Assembly: GCF_004364575.1 (NCBI RefSeq)
Contig: NZ_SOAG01000002.1
Span: forward strand, 1 to 64,000
Reading direction: 5' to 3'
Source: Myroides indicus
GTDB lineage: Bacteria; Bacteroidota; Bacteroidia; Flavobacteriales; Flavobacteriaceae
Length of the DNA: 64,000 bases
Below the pieces are notes generated by a model. That model had not been told where the DNA came from. It saw only the letters and a program-made list of their open reading frames with translations, and did no database searches. The translations under genes were made by a program, and so were the position numbers. Positions 56,109 through 64,000 of the stretch are shown here, piece after piece; within the stretch, counting starts at the first letter, position 1; every line of letters begins with the position of its first letter.

Positions 56109-56150
56109 AAAAAGCAAATAGGAGTTCTTTTCTGCTCCTATTTGCTTTTT
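56109..56150. terminator. Bidirectional terminator ending the surface module
   Basis: A perfect 16-base stem: 56109-56124 (AAAAAGCAAATAGGAG) with 56135-56150 (reverse complement), loop about 10 bases. A and T tracts at both ends serve both converging genes. The strongest such hairpin of the module. Confidence 0.9.
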
Positions 56151-56167
56151 ATAAATAACGGACGTGT

Positions 56168-57130
56168 TTAATTAGGTTTTAATAAATTGATTAAATCTTT
56201 TTTTAAAAATGGAATTTCTTTTTTTAGATTAAAACGCTTTGTAGTAGTTAACATGAGTTTTGTACTAAATAAATTGGATTGCTGAGAATCAGAATAACTC
56301 ATAAATAAAGAATTAATTGATGTAGCTAATGCAAAGGTCCAGGTTTCGTCCGAATAGCCTATCGAAAATTTGCTTTGTATGTCTGGAGTTATAAGAAAAT
56401 TTGTTTTTCGGGTTAAAAGATTCTTTTCTAAATTGCCGTTAATTCCTATTAAGGCTGATATTCCTATAAAATAATGTTTAAAAAAAACAAAGTTGTGACC
56501 GTATCCAATCGCTGGTCCAAAACTAATTAATCGTTTGTCGTAATCCTGAATTTCAGCATTAAACAGCGGAATGTTTTGGGTTTTTGAATAAAAGATATTT
56601 CCCCCTACTAAGAGGCTTCCTGCAGATTTTAATTGAATTTTGTTAAATGAATTCGTTGCTGCAAACGAATATTTTTTGTGATTAAAAACATATTGACCGG
56701 AAACGCCGTACATGCTGATTTGCAAGTCAGGAAAAGCTTCATATGTTTTTTTATTTTCACCAAGTAAATAAAATCCTTTATAATTTTGTAGGTAAAAATC
56801 GATTAAAAGACGTTCGCTGTAATAATTGTATCTAAAGTCAAACGTTTTGGATTTTTTGCGTTCCCGATCACCTAAGGACGAAAAGCTTTGGCTATAACTT
56901 AGTTCAGAGTTTTTCCATAAAAAACCAATGCCAATACTTGCAGGCTTGTTTGGTTCAAAAACCTGATCTTTCATTCGTTCGGAAGTGTAATTTAACGCCA
57001 AACTTGCTTGTGTAAAAAAAAGTTTAGCTCCGTACATCTTATTTGATTTTCCTATATAAGTAGAATCAGTTTGAGCCACGGTCTTTAAAAAACACATAAA
57101 GAATAAAAAAAGAAGGAAATAGGATTTCAA
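56168..57130 (-). CDS. Outer-membrane-like protein, DUF4421 candidate
   Basis: A 320-aa exported protein with a signal peptide ending at VAQ. The rest has many short aromatic strands such as LALNYTSERM, PASIGIGFLWKNSELSYSQSF, KTFDFRYNYYSERLLIDFYLQ and GYGHNFVFFKHYFIGISALI, fitting a beta-barrel. I believe it belongs to the DUF4421 group of flavobacteria; function unknown. Convergent with the surface module, so it is not part of it. Confidence 0.65.
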   Translation of the reverse strand: MKSYFLLFLFFMCFLKTVAQTDSTYIGKSNKMYGAKLFFTQASLALNYTSERMKDQVFEPNKPASIGIGFLWKNSELSYSQSFSSLGDRERKKSKTFDFRYNYYSERLLIDFYLQNYKGFYLLGENKKTYEAFPDLQISMYGVSGQYVFNHKKYSFAATNSFNKIQLKSAGSLLVGGNIFYSKTQNIPLFNAEIQDYDKRLISFGPAIGYGHNFVFFKHYFIGISALIGINGNLEKNLLTRKTNFLITPDIQSKFSIGYSDETWTFALATSINSLFMSYSDSQQSNLFSTKLMLTTTKRFNLKKEIPFLKKDLINLLKPN

Positions 57131-57251
57131 GCGAACAAAAAGAATTCAGATTAATAAAATAAAACTATCCAATGAATACAAATATCAGTCATTCTGTTTT
57201 TGTTTCAAATAACTTATCAAAATTACGTTTTTATTTCTCCGAAAAATTAGC

Positions 57252-58475
57252 TTATCCCACCATCTTTTTTACAGAATAGTTTAAACCAATTGCAGCTATG
57301 ATTACAAGTACGGCAGTGCTTAGCCATAATATATCATAGCCGTAATGTGATGCAATTCGGGTTCCTAGTAAAGGAGCTACAATAAAACCGATAGAAAATG
57401 TAAGTCCGTTCATTCCCATATATGCTCCTTTGCTTTTTGATCCTGCTCTCATTGCAGTAACTGTTGATGTAAAAGGCATTGCAAGCATTTCGGAAACGCA
57501 TAGTATAGTCATCGAAATATAAATAGATATTAGGCTGTAGTCAAAAGCAAGCATACCATAGGCTATTCCGCTTACAACCACTCCGTAAAATATAGTCTGC
57601 CGAATTGTTAATTTTTTTTCTACAACATATACTAATAACATTTCGGTCAAAAAGATAAGCAATCCGCTATACCCTAACACCATTCCTATTTCAACCTCAT
57701 TCATCCCCACCGCTTTTTCGTAAAAAATAGGCAGCGTACTCAAAAGCTGTAAAAAAGCAATTGCATATAGTGTACAAAAAATGCTATAAATAATAAACAT
57801 CTTGTCTTTGTATGGCGATTGGTTTGGTTCCTCCTCAACCTCGAAGACAGGCAGTAATTCTTCTTTTTCTTTAAAAAACTCTTTGTTGGTTTTTCTGCCT
57901 TTGAAAAAATATATAAAGACTATAGCCGCAGCAAATGCAGCAAACGCATTGACATAAAATAAAAGCGAATACGATATAGCCGCTAAAATTCCGCCCATTG
58001 CCGGTCCGATAGAAAAGCCTAGATTAATGGCCATCCTGTTAAGAGAAAAAGCGCGGGTAATGTTCTCAGGTTTAGCATACATGGTTATGGCAACAGAATT
58101 GGCAGGACGAAACATCTCGCTTACAGCGCTCTGCAAAAACATCATCAATGCCAGACTGATTACGGAGGTAAAATGAGGTAAGAGCAAAAAAACCGGAATA
58201 CTGCCCAACAAACTAAGGTACTGTACTTTAAAATTACCTATTTTATCTGTAATCCAGCCGCCAACAGTAGTTCCTATAATAGAACCCGCGCCAAAACAAG
58301 CTAATACATAACCTGTTTGCTCCTCTGTAAAATTTAGTTCTTTAATCATGTATACGCCCAAAAAAGGAAGCACCATAGACCCCGAGCGATTAATAAGCAT
58401 AACAATTGCCAGCATCCACGATGCAGTAGACAGCCCTTTGTATGCGCTGATATAAATCTGGTACAGTTTTTTCAT
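57252..58475 (-). CDS. Major facilitator superfamily transporter
   Basis: A 407-aa protein with about twelve membrane helices. MFS features: the loop GGWITDKIGNFKVQ after helix 2, and the N-terminal half with RSGSMVLPFLGVYMI. A long cytoplasmic loop near residues 190-225 is rich in Glu. The drug or metabolite carried is not evident. It starts 34 bases after tdk and may be co-transcribed. Confidence 0.9.
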   Translation of the reverse strand: MKKLYQIYISAYKGLSTASWMLAIVMLINRSGSMVLPFLGVYMIKELNFTEEQTGYVLACFGAGSIIGTTVGGWITDKIGNFKVQYLSLLGSIPVFLLLPHFTSVISLALMMFLQSAVSEMFRPANSVAITMYAKPENITRAFSLNRMAINLGFSIGPAMGGILAAISYSLLFYVNAFAAFAAAIVFIYFFKGRKTNKEFFKEKEELLPVFEVEEEPNQSPYKDKMFIIYSIFCTLYAIAFLQLLSTLPIFYEKAVGMNEVEIGMVLGYSGLLIFLTEMLLVYVVEKKLTIRQTIFYGVVVSGIAYGMLAFDYSLISIYISMTILCVSEMLAMPFTSTVTAMRAGSKSKGAYMGMNGLTFSIGFIVAPLLGTRIASHYGYDILWLSTAVLVIIAAIGLNYSVKKMVG

Positions 58476-58509
58476 AAATTATAGAAACCGGTTAATACGG
58501 TATGTATAG

Positions 58510-59115
58510 TTACTCTAAACGGTTCTTTTTTTCCCTTGCTTCTTTCATTGCATTAAAAAAAGCAGCTCTGCTGAGAGGCTCGTACTCTTGTGTTTCGCCC
58601 AGCATCACCAAATTTTCGCTGGCAGCTTTTCTAAAGCTGTAATTAGCCAGATTCCCTGTTCGGGTACAGATGGCGTGTACTTTAGTTACATATTCGGCTG
58701 TAGCCATCAGTGCAGGCATCGGACCAAAAGGGTTGCCCTTAAAATCCATATCCAGTCCTGCCACAACAACCCGGATACCCATATTGGCAAGATCGTTGCA
58801 AACACTTACAATCTCATCGTCAAAAAACTGAGCTTCATCAATGCCGATTACATCACATCCGTCGGCCAGAATTCTGATATTGGCAGCGGCAGGAACAGGA
58901 GTAGAACGTATTTCATTGGAATCATGAGATACCACGTATTCCTCGTCATATCGCGTATCGACGGAGGGCTTAAAAATTTCTACTTTTTGTTTGGCAAACT
59001 GAGCGCGTTTTAAACGGCGAATCAACTCTTCTGTTTTTCCGGAAAACATTGATCCGCAGATTACTTCAATCCAGCCAAATTGTTCTGTGTGATTTACGGG
59101 ATTTTCAAGAAACAT
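58510..59115 (-). CDS. tdk: Thymidine kinase (type II)
   Basis: A 201-aa salvage enzyme that phosphorylates thymidine. The P-loop is GSMFSGKT (21-28), the catalytic Glu is in GIDEAQFF (E94), and the lasso region is [14 protein letters not shown]. In typical type II kinases the lasso binds zinc through four Cys/His residues; here only one Cys (in ICTRTG) remains visible, so zinc is probably absent. Homologues of this kind occur in flavobacteria, as far as I know. A -7 box (TAACTTTG, 59175-59168, minus) lies about 50 bases upstream. Confidence 0.93.
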   Translation of the reverse strand: MFLENPVNHTEQFGWIEVICGSMFSGKTEELIRRLKRAQFAKQKVEIFKPSVDTRYDEEYVVSHDSNEIRSTPVPAAANIRILADGCDVIGIDEAQFFDDEIVSVCNDLANMGIRVVVAGLDMDFKGNPFGPMPALMATAEYVTKVHAICTRTGNLANYSFRKAASENLVMLGETQEYEPLSRAAFFNAMKEAREKKNRLE

Positions 59116-59167
59116 TTCGTAATTTTCGAGCTGAAACCAGCAGTTTTTTCTGTTACTTTGTATGGAG

Positions 59168-59175
59168 CAAAGTTA
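59168..59175 (-). promoter_or_regulatory. -7 box of tdk
   Basis: TAACTTTG on the minus strand matches TAnnTTTG, 53 bases upstream of the ATG. No clear box was seen for the divergent + strand gene. Confidence 0.4.
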
Positions 59176-59216
59176 CCAAAAAAAGCTCGGCAAATTACTA
59201 ATACAAATTAAAAGTT

Positions 59217-60329
59217 ATGAAGAAAGTCTTGGAAGGAGAACTGTTGAGTATCGCCCACCGCGTATTGCAGATGAAAGAAAAAGATATAAATAAGCTGTAC
59301 AAAGAAGCCAAAGAATTGTACGAAAAATTATTGATATTGAAGTTCTATCAAGATTCGGCAGCGATAGGACAGACGACAGACATAACGGAAGAAGAGCTGC
59401 AGGGAAAACTACAGGCGTTTTATGTCAAAGATAAAAAACAGGAAGAACTGGAGCGCAAGCAGATGCCCGAAGATTTGATTGAAGAAAAACATCCGCTGGT
59501 ACTCGATCAGGAAACAATACACAGCCAAAGTGAATCCGCGGTTCCATTGCCGGAAACAGTAAATAAAATTCAACCTGAGATAGAAGCCACAGACGAAAAA
59601 GCACCGGAATCGATTAATTACGATACGGATTTTATAAAAGAACCTTACGAAGCCGAAGAAGATGAAGCCGATGCTATATTGCACAAATATCTCGATGAAC
59701 ACGAAGCAATGATACAGGAAAGCGTACAAAAAGAGTCGGAAAATACAGTGTCAGAATCGCAGCCGGTTTTAGAAGATGAAAAAAATAAATTTCAGTCAGT
59801 TGATAAACAAGAAGGAAATACAGAACAAAAAACTGTGAGAGAACACGATCCGTTTTACGGATTTAACTTTGGCGATGTAGAATTTATCAGGGTAGAAGAC
59901 GCAGAGGAAGTAGAAGTGAAAAAACTCGAAACAGAATTTATAGCTAAAGAAGAATTAGAAGAAAAAACTCAGCCAGAGATTGAAAGTGAAATCGCTACGC
60001 CAACAGAAGACAAAGAAGAGCAAAATCAGAATACGCTGTTTAATTTAGAAAATATTGAACCTAAACCCGTAAAAACAAAGTCTATTAACGATATCTATAA
60101 CGCTACCATTGCCGTGGGACTTAATGACCGTATTGCGTTTGAAAAACACCTGTTTGGCGGCAGTGGAGAAGACTTTAACAGGGTGCTTTCTCAACTTAAT
60201 ACCGTATCTTCTTTAGACGAAGCTAAAAGTTTAATCGAACATTTGGTAAAACCGGAATATAACAATTGGGAAGGAAAAGAAGAATACGAAGAGCGTTTTT
60301 TGGCATTGATAGAAAATAAATTTGCTTAA
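59217..60329 (+). CDS. Acidic protein of unknown function, two conserved ends
   Basis: A 370-aa cytosolic protein. The N-terminal part (about 1-80) is helical and charged (LLSIAHRVLQMKEKDINKLY). The middle (about 80-290) is very Glu-rich and disordered. The C-terminal part (about 290-370) looks folded and conserved: TKSINDIYNATIAVGLNDRI, FEKHLFGGSGEDFNRVL and FLALIENKFA. I recognise no domain by name. It is spaced 2 bases from rsmI, suggesting one message. Confidence 0.78.
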   Translation: MKKVLEGELLSIAHRVLQMKEKDINKLYKEAKELYEKLLILKFYQDSAAIGQTTDITEEELQGKLQAFYVKDKKQEELERKQMPEDLIEEKHPLVLDQETIHSQSESAVPLPETVNKIQPEIEATDEKAPESINYDTDFIKEPYEAEEDEADAILHKYLDEHEAMIQESVQKESENTVSESQPVLEDEKNKFQSVDKQEGNTEQKTVREHDPFYGFNFGDVEFIRVEDAEEVEVKKLETEFIAKEELEEKTQPEIESEIATPTEDKEEQNQNTLFNLENIEPKPVKTKSINDIYNATIAVGLNDRIAFEKHLFGGSGEDFNRVLSQLNTVSSLDEAKSLIEHLVKPEYNNWEGKEEYEERFLALIENKFA

Positions 60330-60331
60330 AA

Positions 60332-61003
60332 ATGGGAAAACTATATTTGGTACCTACTCCCATCGGTAATCTGCGAGATATGACGTTTAGAGCAATTGAC
60401 GTTTTAAAAGAAGTAGATTATATTTTGGCAGAAGATACCCGCAATAGCGGAAAATTGCTCAAACACTTTGAAATCGGTACCCCTATGCTGAGTCACCATA
60501 TGCATAACGAGCACAAAACGGTGGAGAGTTTGGTAAAACGGATGCAGGCAGGCGAAAATTTTGCTTTGATTTCTGATGCGGGGACTCCCGCCATTTCTGA
60601 CCCGGGCTTTTTGCTGACCCGCGCCTGCGTTGAGCAAGGAGTTGAGGTAGAGTGCCTACCCGGAGCAACTGCTTTTGTGCCTGCACTGGTAAATAGCGGT
60701 TTGCCCAACGATAAATTTGTGTTTGAAGGCTTTTTGCCGGATAAAAAAGGACGCCAAACGCGATACTTGGTACTGGCTGACGAGGTGCGTACAATGATTT
60801 TGTATGTATCGCCGCATAAATTGCTTAAAACACTGGAAGAGTTTAAAACCTATTTTGGAACGGAAAGACAGGTTTCCGTATCCCGCGAATTGTCCAAAAT
60901 GCACGAAGAAACCATCAGAGGCACAGTAGCAGAGGTATTTGCCCATTTTGAAAAACATCCGCCAAAAGGAGAAATTGTTGTTCTTGTTGCCGGTAAAAAG
61001 TGA
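60332..61003 (+). CDS. rsmI: 16S rRNA (cytidine1402-2'-O)-methyltransferase
   Basis: A 223-aa SAM-dependent enzyme methylating the 2'-hydroxyl of C1402 of 16S rRNA. Family motifs: LYLVPTPIGNLRDMTFRA at the start, ILAEDTRNSGKLL, LISDAGTPAISDPG and LPGATAFVPALVNSGLP. The C-terminal part (about 190-223) ends KGEIVVLVAGKK. The length is shorter than E. coli RsmI, because the extra C-terminal domain is missing. Followed by a strong terminator. Confidence 0.94.
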   Translation: MGKLYLVPTPIGNLRDMTFRAIDVLKEVDYILAEDTRNSGKLLKHFEIGTPMLSHHMHNEHKTVESLVKRMQAGENFALISDAGTPAISDPGFLLTRACVEQGVEVECLPGATAFVPALVNSGLPNDKFVFEGFLPDKKGRQTRYLVLADEVRTMILYVSPHKLLKTLEEFKTYFGTERQVSVSRELSKMHEETIRGTVAEVFAHFEKHPPKGEIVVLVAGKK

Positions 61004-61053
61004 TACTGTTCCGATTAGTATTAGGCTTTTAAATAAAATTTATCAATCTCAAT

Positions 61054-61098
61054 AAAATAATGTTTAACTTCTTGTTTAGAGGTTAAACATTATTTTTT
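61054..61098 (+). terminator. Strong terminator after rsmI
   Basis: A perfect 15-base stem (61054-61068 with 61082-61096), loop 13 bases, followed by T residues. Ends the 59217-61003 unit. Confidence 0.85.
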
Positions 61099-61101
61099 TG
61101 G

Positions 61102-61109
61102 TACTTTTG
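61102..61109 (+). promoter_or_regulatory. -7 box of osmC-recJ
   Basis: TACTTTTG matches TAnnTTTG, 17 bases before the osmC ATG at 61127. It begins right after the terminator. Confidence 0.6.
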
Positions 61110-61126
61110 ATACAAAGAGAAAAACC

Positions 61127-61546
61127 ATGTCAGATAAAGTTACAACAAGCTGGATTGCAAATATGCAGTTTGAATCGACCAACCCAAGCGGAGAAACGTT
61201 AAAAATAGATGCCGGACCAGAAAACGGAGGCGATAATAAAGGCTTTCGTCCTAAGGCACTCATGCTGTCTGCTTTGGCAGGATGTTCGGGGTTGGATGTA
61301 GCTTCATTAATCAAAAAAATGCGTCTGGAAATAGACGATTTTAAAATAGAAACAGAAGGTTTTTTAACCGAAGAACACCCCAAAACATACCATGCCGTAA
61401 CAGTAGATTACCATTTTTACGGCAAAAATCTAGATCGCGAAAAACTTCAAAAAGCAGTTGATTTATCCGTTGAAAGATATTGCGGGGTAATGGAAATGTT
61501 CAGACAATTTGCCGATGTAAAAATTAATATTCACTATCATAATTAA
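61127..61546 (+). CDS. OsmC family peroxiredoxin-like protein
   Basis: A 139-aa protein of the OsmC/Ohr fold, cutting organic hydroperoxides. The two catalytic cysteines are C53 (AGCSGLDV) and C119 (RYCGVMEM), about 66 residues apart as in the family. The resolving Arg is not obvious from sequence alone, so the subfamily (OsmC or YhfA-like) is open. It ends 7 bases before recJ. Confidence 0.9.
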   Translation: MSDKVTTSWIANMQFESTNPSGETLKIDAGPENGGDNKGFRPKALMLSALAGCSGLDVASLIKKMRLEIDDFKIETEGFLTEEHPKTYHAVTVDYHFYGKNLDREKLQKAVDLSVERYCGVMEMFRQFADVKINIHYHN

Positions 61547-61553
61547 ACAGTAG

Positions 61554-63254
61554 ATGCGCTGGAATTTAAAACCAGAAGTTGATAAAAATACAGTCAGTCA
61601 TTTACAAAAAGTATTGGGAGTTGATGAAGTTATTGCCAGATTGCTTGTTCAGCGAGGAATAACTACCTACGAGGAAGCAAAACAGTTTTTCAGACCCGCA
61701 TTAAGTGATTTGCACGATCCGTATTTGATGAAAGATATGGACAAAGCCGTTATGCGCTTGGAAAAAGCTTTTGAGCGCAACGAAAAAATACTTGTTTTTG
61801 GTGATTATGATGTGGACGGAACCACGGCTGTTGCGCTGATGTCTTCCTATATACAGCGTTTTTATGCGGCGGTGGATACCTATATTCCGGATCGGTATGG
61901 CGAGGGGTATGGTATTTCCTATCAGGGGATAGATTATGCGTCAGATAACGGTATCTCGTTGATTGTTGCCTTGGATTGCGGCATTAAATCTATTGAGCAT
62001 ATAGCCTATGCCAATCAAAAAGGAATAGACTTTATTATCTGCGATCATCACTTGCCCGGAGATAAACTACCCGATGCGGTTGCCGTACTGGATCCCAAAC
62101 GGGCGGATTGTTCTTATCCGTATAAAGAATTGTGCGGATGCGGTGTAGGTTTTAAATTGATTCAGGCACTGGAGCAAAAAAAGGGGCATACTATTGAAAG
62201 TCTGGTTCCTTATCTAGATTTGGTAGCCACGGCAATTGCGGCAGATATTGTACCGATAACCGGAGAAAACCGAATCTTGGCTTATTTTGGACTGCAGGTA
62301 ATTAATACAGGACCTCGTCCGGGAATTAAAGCGCTCCTTGCTCTCTATAACCAAATATCCTTTTCCATAACGGATATTGTTTTTAAGGTAGCGCCTAAAA
62401 TAAATGCCGCCGGGAGGATAGAGCACGGTAATTTTGCTGTAGCACTTCTCACTAAATTTACCATGGAAGAAGCAGTTGCTGCTGCTGAAAAAATTGTTGC
62501 TTTTAATGAGGAACGGCGAAGTCTGGATCAGTCCATAACTGTGGAGGCTTTGAATCAGATTATAGAAAATAAAGAAATTAATAATAAGAGCACAGTCGTT
62601 TTTAATGCTTCGTGGCACAAAGGAGTTATTGGTATTGTGGCTTCTCGTTTGATAGAAACGTATTATCGCCCCACGCTGGTTTTTACCGAAAGTGGAGATT
62701 ATTTGGCAGCTTCAGCCCGTTCGGTTAAAAATTTTGATATTTACAGTGCTTTGGAGTTGTGTTCAGAACATTTGATTCAGTTCGGAGGACACATGTATGC
62801 CGCCGGAATGACATTAAAAAAAGAAAATTACCTCGCCTTTAAGAATAAATTTGAAGAAGTGGTTTCGGACAGAATAGAAGAAAAAGACTTGATCCCGGAG
62901 ATAGAGATAGACGCAATTCTTAATTTTACGCAGCTAACCGATAAGTTTTTACGAATATTAAAGCAATTTGAACCTTTTGGACCGGGTAATATGAATCCTG
63001 TGTTTTTGACCAGAGAAGTGTACGATACCGGATACGGAAAAACCATGGGACAAAAGGACGAACACATACGCTTGTTTGTCAAACAAGCTAAAAATGCTGC
63101 CCCCGGATACAGTGCGGTAGGTTTTAATTTGGGCGATCAGTTTTCTAAACTTTATCCAAGACAATTGTTTGATATGCTCTATACTATCGAGGAGCACGAG
63201 TGGAAAGGCAATATAACGTGGCAAATGCAGATAAAAGACCTGCAAATGGCGTGA
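61554..63254 (+). CDS. recJ: Single-stranded-DNA-specific exonuclease RecJ
   Basis: A 566-aa DHH-family nuclease digesting 5'-3' single-stranded DNA in repair and recombination. Motif I is FGDYDVDGT (83-90); the DHH motif is CDHHLPG (D164, H165, H166); further ligand motif ALDCGIKS and the DHHA1 part GHMYAAGMTL are present. An OB-like C-terminal domain follows (about 450-566). Likely co-transcribed with the osmC gene. Confidence 0.95.
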   Translation: MRWNLKPEVDKNTVSHLQKVLGVDEVIARLLVQRGITTYEEAKQFFRPALSDLHDPYLMKDMDKAVMRLEKAFERNEKILVFGDYDVDGTTAVALMSSYIQRFYAAVDTYIPDRYGEGYGISYQGIDYASDNGISLIVALDCGIKSIEHIAYANQKGIDFIICDHHLPGDKLPDAVAVLDPKRADCSYPYKELCGCGVGFKLIQALEQKKGHTIESLVPYLDLVATAIAADIVPITGENRILAYFGLQVINTGPRPGIKALLALYNQISFSITDIVFKVAPKINAAGRIEHGNFAVALLTKFTMEEAVAAAEKIVAFNEERRSLDQSITVEALNQIIENKEINNKSTVVFNASWHKGVIGIVASRLIETYYRPTLVFTESGDYLAASARSVKNFDIYSALELCSEHLIQFGGHMYAAGMTLKKENYLAFKNKFEEVVSDRIEEKDLIPEIEIDAILNFTQLTDKFLRILKQFEPFGPGNMNPVFLTREVYDTGYGKTMGQKDEHIRLFVKQAKNAAPGYSAVGFNLGDQFSKLYPRQLFDMLYTIEEHEWKGNITWQMQIKDLQMA

Positions 63255-63270
63255 TAAATGTTGCGAAGCA

Positions 63271-63300
63271 TTGTTTATCTGTGTCAAATATTTAATTTTG
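63271..63300 (+). promoter_or_regulatory. Consensus promoter of asd
   Basis: TTG (63271-63273), a 19-base spacer and TAATTTTG (63293-63300), then ATG at 63331. Good match in boxes and spacing. Confidence 0.7.
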
Positions 63301-63330
63301 TCCAAATTAATTTAAATATTTAATAATCAA

Positions 63331-64000
63331 ATGAAAATAGCAGTAGTAGGCGCCTCCGGAATGGTAGGTGAAGTGATGCTGAAAGTATTGGCAGAGCGCA
63401 ATTTTCCAGTTACAGAACTAATACCGGTGGCTTCAGCCAAATCGGTTGGTAAATTCATTGACTTTAAGGGCAAGAAATACGAGATAAAGTCGATGGAAGA
63501 AGCTGTGAAGATGAAGCCGGAAATTGCTATTTTTTCAGCCGGAGGAAATGTTTCTTTAGAATGGGCACCTAAATTTGCCGAGGCAGGAATTACCGTTATA
63601 GATAATTCGTCGGCATGGCGAATGGACAACACCAAAAAACTGATTGTTCCTGAAATCAATGCCAGTTTACTGACAAAAGCAGATAAAATTATTCCTAATC
63701 CCAATTGTTCTACTATTCAATTGGTAATGACTTTGGCACCGTTGCACAAAAAATATGGCATCAAAAGAGTAGTGGTTTCTACTTATCAATCCATTACCGG
63801 AACGGGAGTAAAAGCAGTTGAGCAATTGGAAAATGAATACAGAAACCAAAAAGGAGCAATGGCGTATCCGTATCCTATTCACCGCAATGCGCTTCCGCAT
63901 TGTGATGTATTTGAAGAAAACGGCTACACCAAAGAAGAAATGAAACTGACGCGCGAAACCAAAAAAATTCTTCAGGACGATTCGGTTTTAGTAACGGCAA
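63331..64000 (+). CDS. asd: Aspartate-semialdehyde dehydrogenase, partial
   Basis: The first 223 residues; the gene runs past the window end. It starts MKIAVVGASGMVGEVM, the NADP-binding Rossmann motif. DNSSAWRMD and VPEIN follow, and the catalytic Cys is C126 in NPNCSTIQL. SITGTGVKAVEQL is also typical. It makes aspartate semialdehyde for lysine, threonine and methionine synthesis. The 3' end is not visible. Confidence 0.94.
   Translation, partial: MKIAVVGASGMVGEVMLKVLAERNFPVTELIPVASAKSVGKFIDFKGKKYEIKSMEEAVKMKPEIAIFSAGGNVSLEWAPKFAEAGITVIDNSSAWRMDNTKKLIVPEINASLLTKADKIIPNPNCSTIQLVMTLAPLHKKYGIKRVVVSTYQSITGTGVKAVEQLENEYRNQKGAMAYPYPIHRNALPHCDVFEENGYTKEEMKLTRETKKILQDDSVLVTA

Overview
The window looks like chromosomal DNA of a Flavobacteriaceae-type Bacteroidota bacterium. 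The DNA is AT-rich. Many genes are preceded by the Bacteroidota -7 box TAnnTTTG, twice with TTTG or TTG exactly 19 bp upstream (nuoA, asd; also the giant surface gene). Type IX secretion features are present: two gliding-motility-type C-terminal (CHU_C) domains, a PorP/SprF protein and an OmpA/PD40 protein. NuoG is of the short type. I cannot fix the genus.

Layout. 1-276: tail of a CHU_C surface protein. 640-3143 (minus): ferrous iron uptake, feoA-feoB plus a 45-aa Cys-rich membrane protein. 3236-3952 (minus): SCO copper chaperone. 4110-6176: M13 lipoprotein peptidase. 6528-7364: Kdo-kinase-like protein. 7441-20329 (minus): complete 14-gene complex I operon nuoA-N with a consensus promoter. 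20539-20739: cold-shock protein. 20865-22154: unknown exported protein. 22392-26260 (minus): yceD-rpmF and fabH-accB-accC. 26311-28034: divergent pdxA and riboflavin synthase. 28112-29734: ECF sigma factor, 76-aa protein and MscS-type channel, overlapping. 29809-30639: universal stress protein. 30818-35576: rimP-nusA-infB with a terminator-like hairpin in the leader. 35692-38859: membrane zinc peptidase, ribF and an HTTM protein. 38881-41002 (minus): lpxH, queD and a crotonase.

41230-56150 is the most distinctive part. A consensus promoter is followed by about 480 nt of untranslated, hairpin-rich leader. Then come a 2469-aa exported repeat protein, a 661-aa and a 206-aa exported protein with the VGIGT/GLLLPR-type N-terminus, a 420-aa CHU_C protein, a PorP/SprF outer-membrane protein and a TPR/PD40/OmpA protein, closed by a strong terminator. 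The simplest reading is a multi-component surface adhesin or fibre exported and anchored with type IX secretion partners. The giant protein has no recognisable sorting domain at its end, whereas the small 420-aa protein does.

56168-64000 returns to housekeeping: a beta-barrel-like DUF4421 candidate, an MFS transporter, thymidine kinase lacking most zinc ligands, an acidic unknown protein, rsmI, osmC, recJ and the start of asd, which runs off the window. I saw no rRNA, tRNA, CRISPR array, insertion sequence or prophage.
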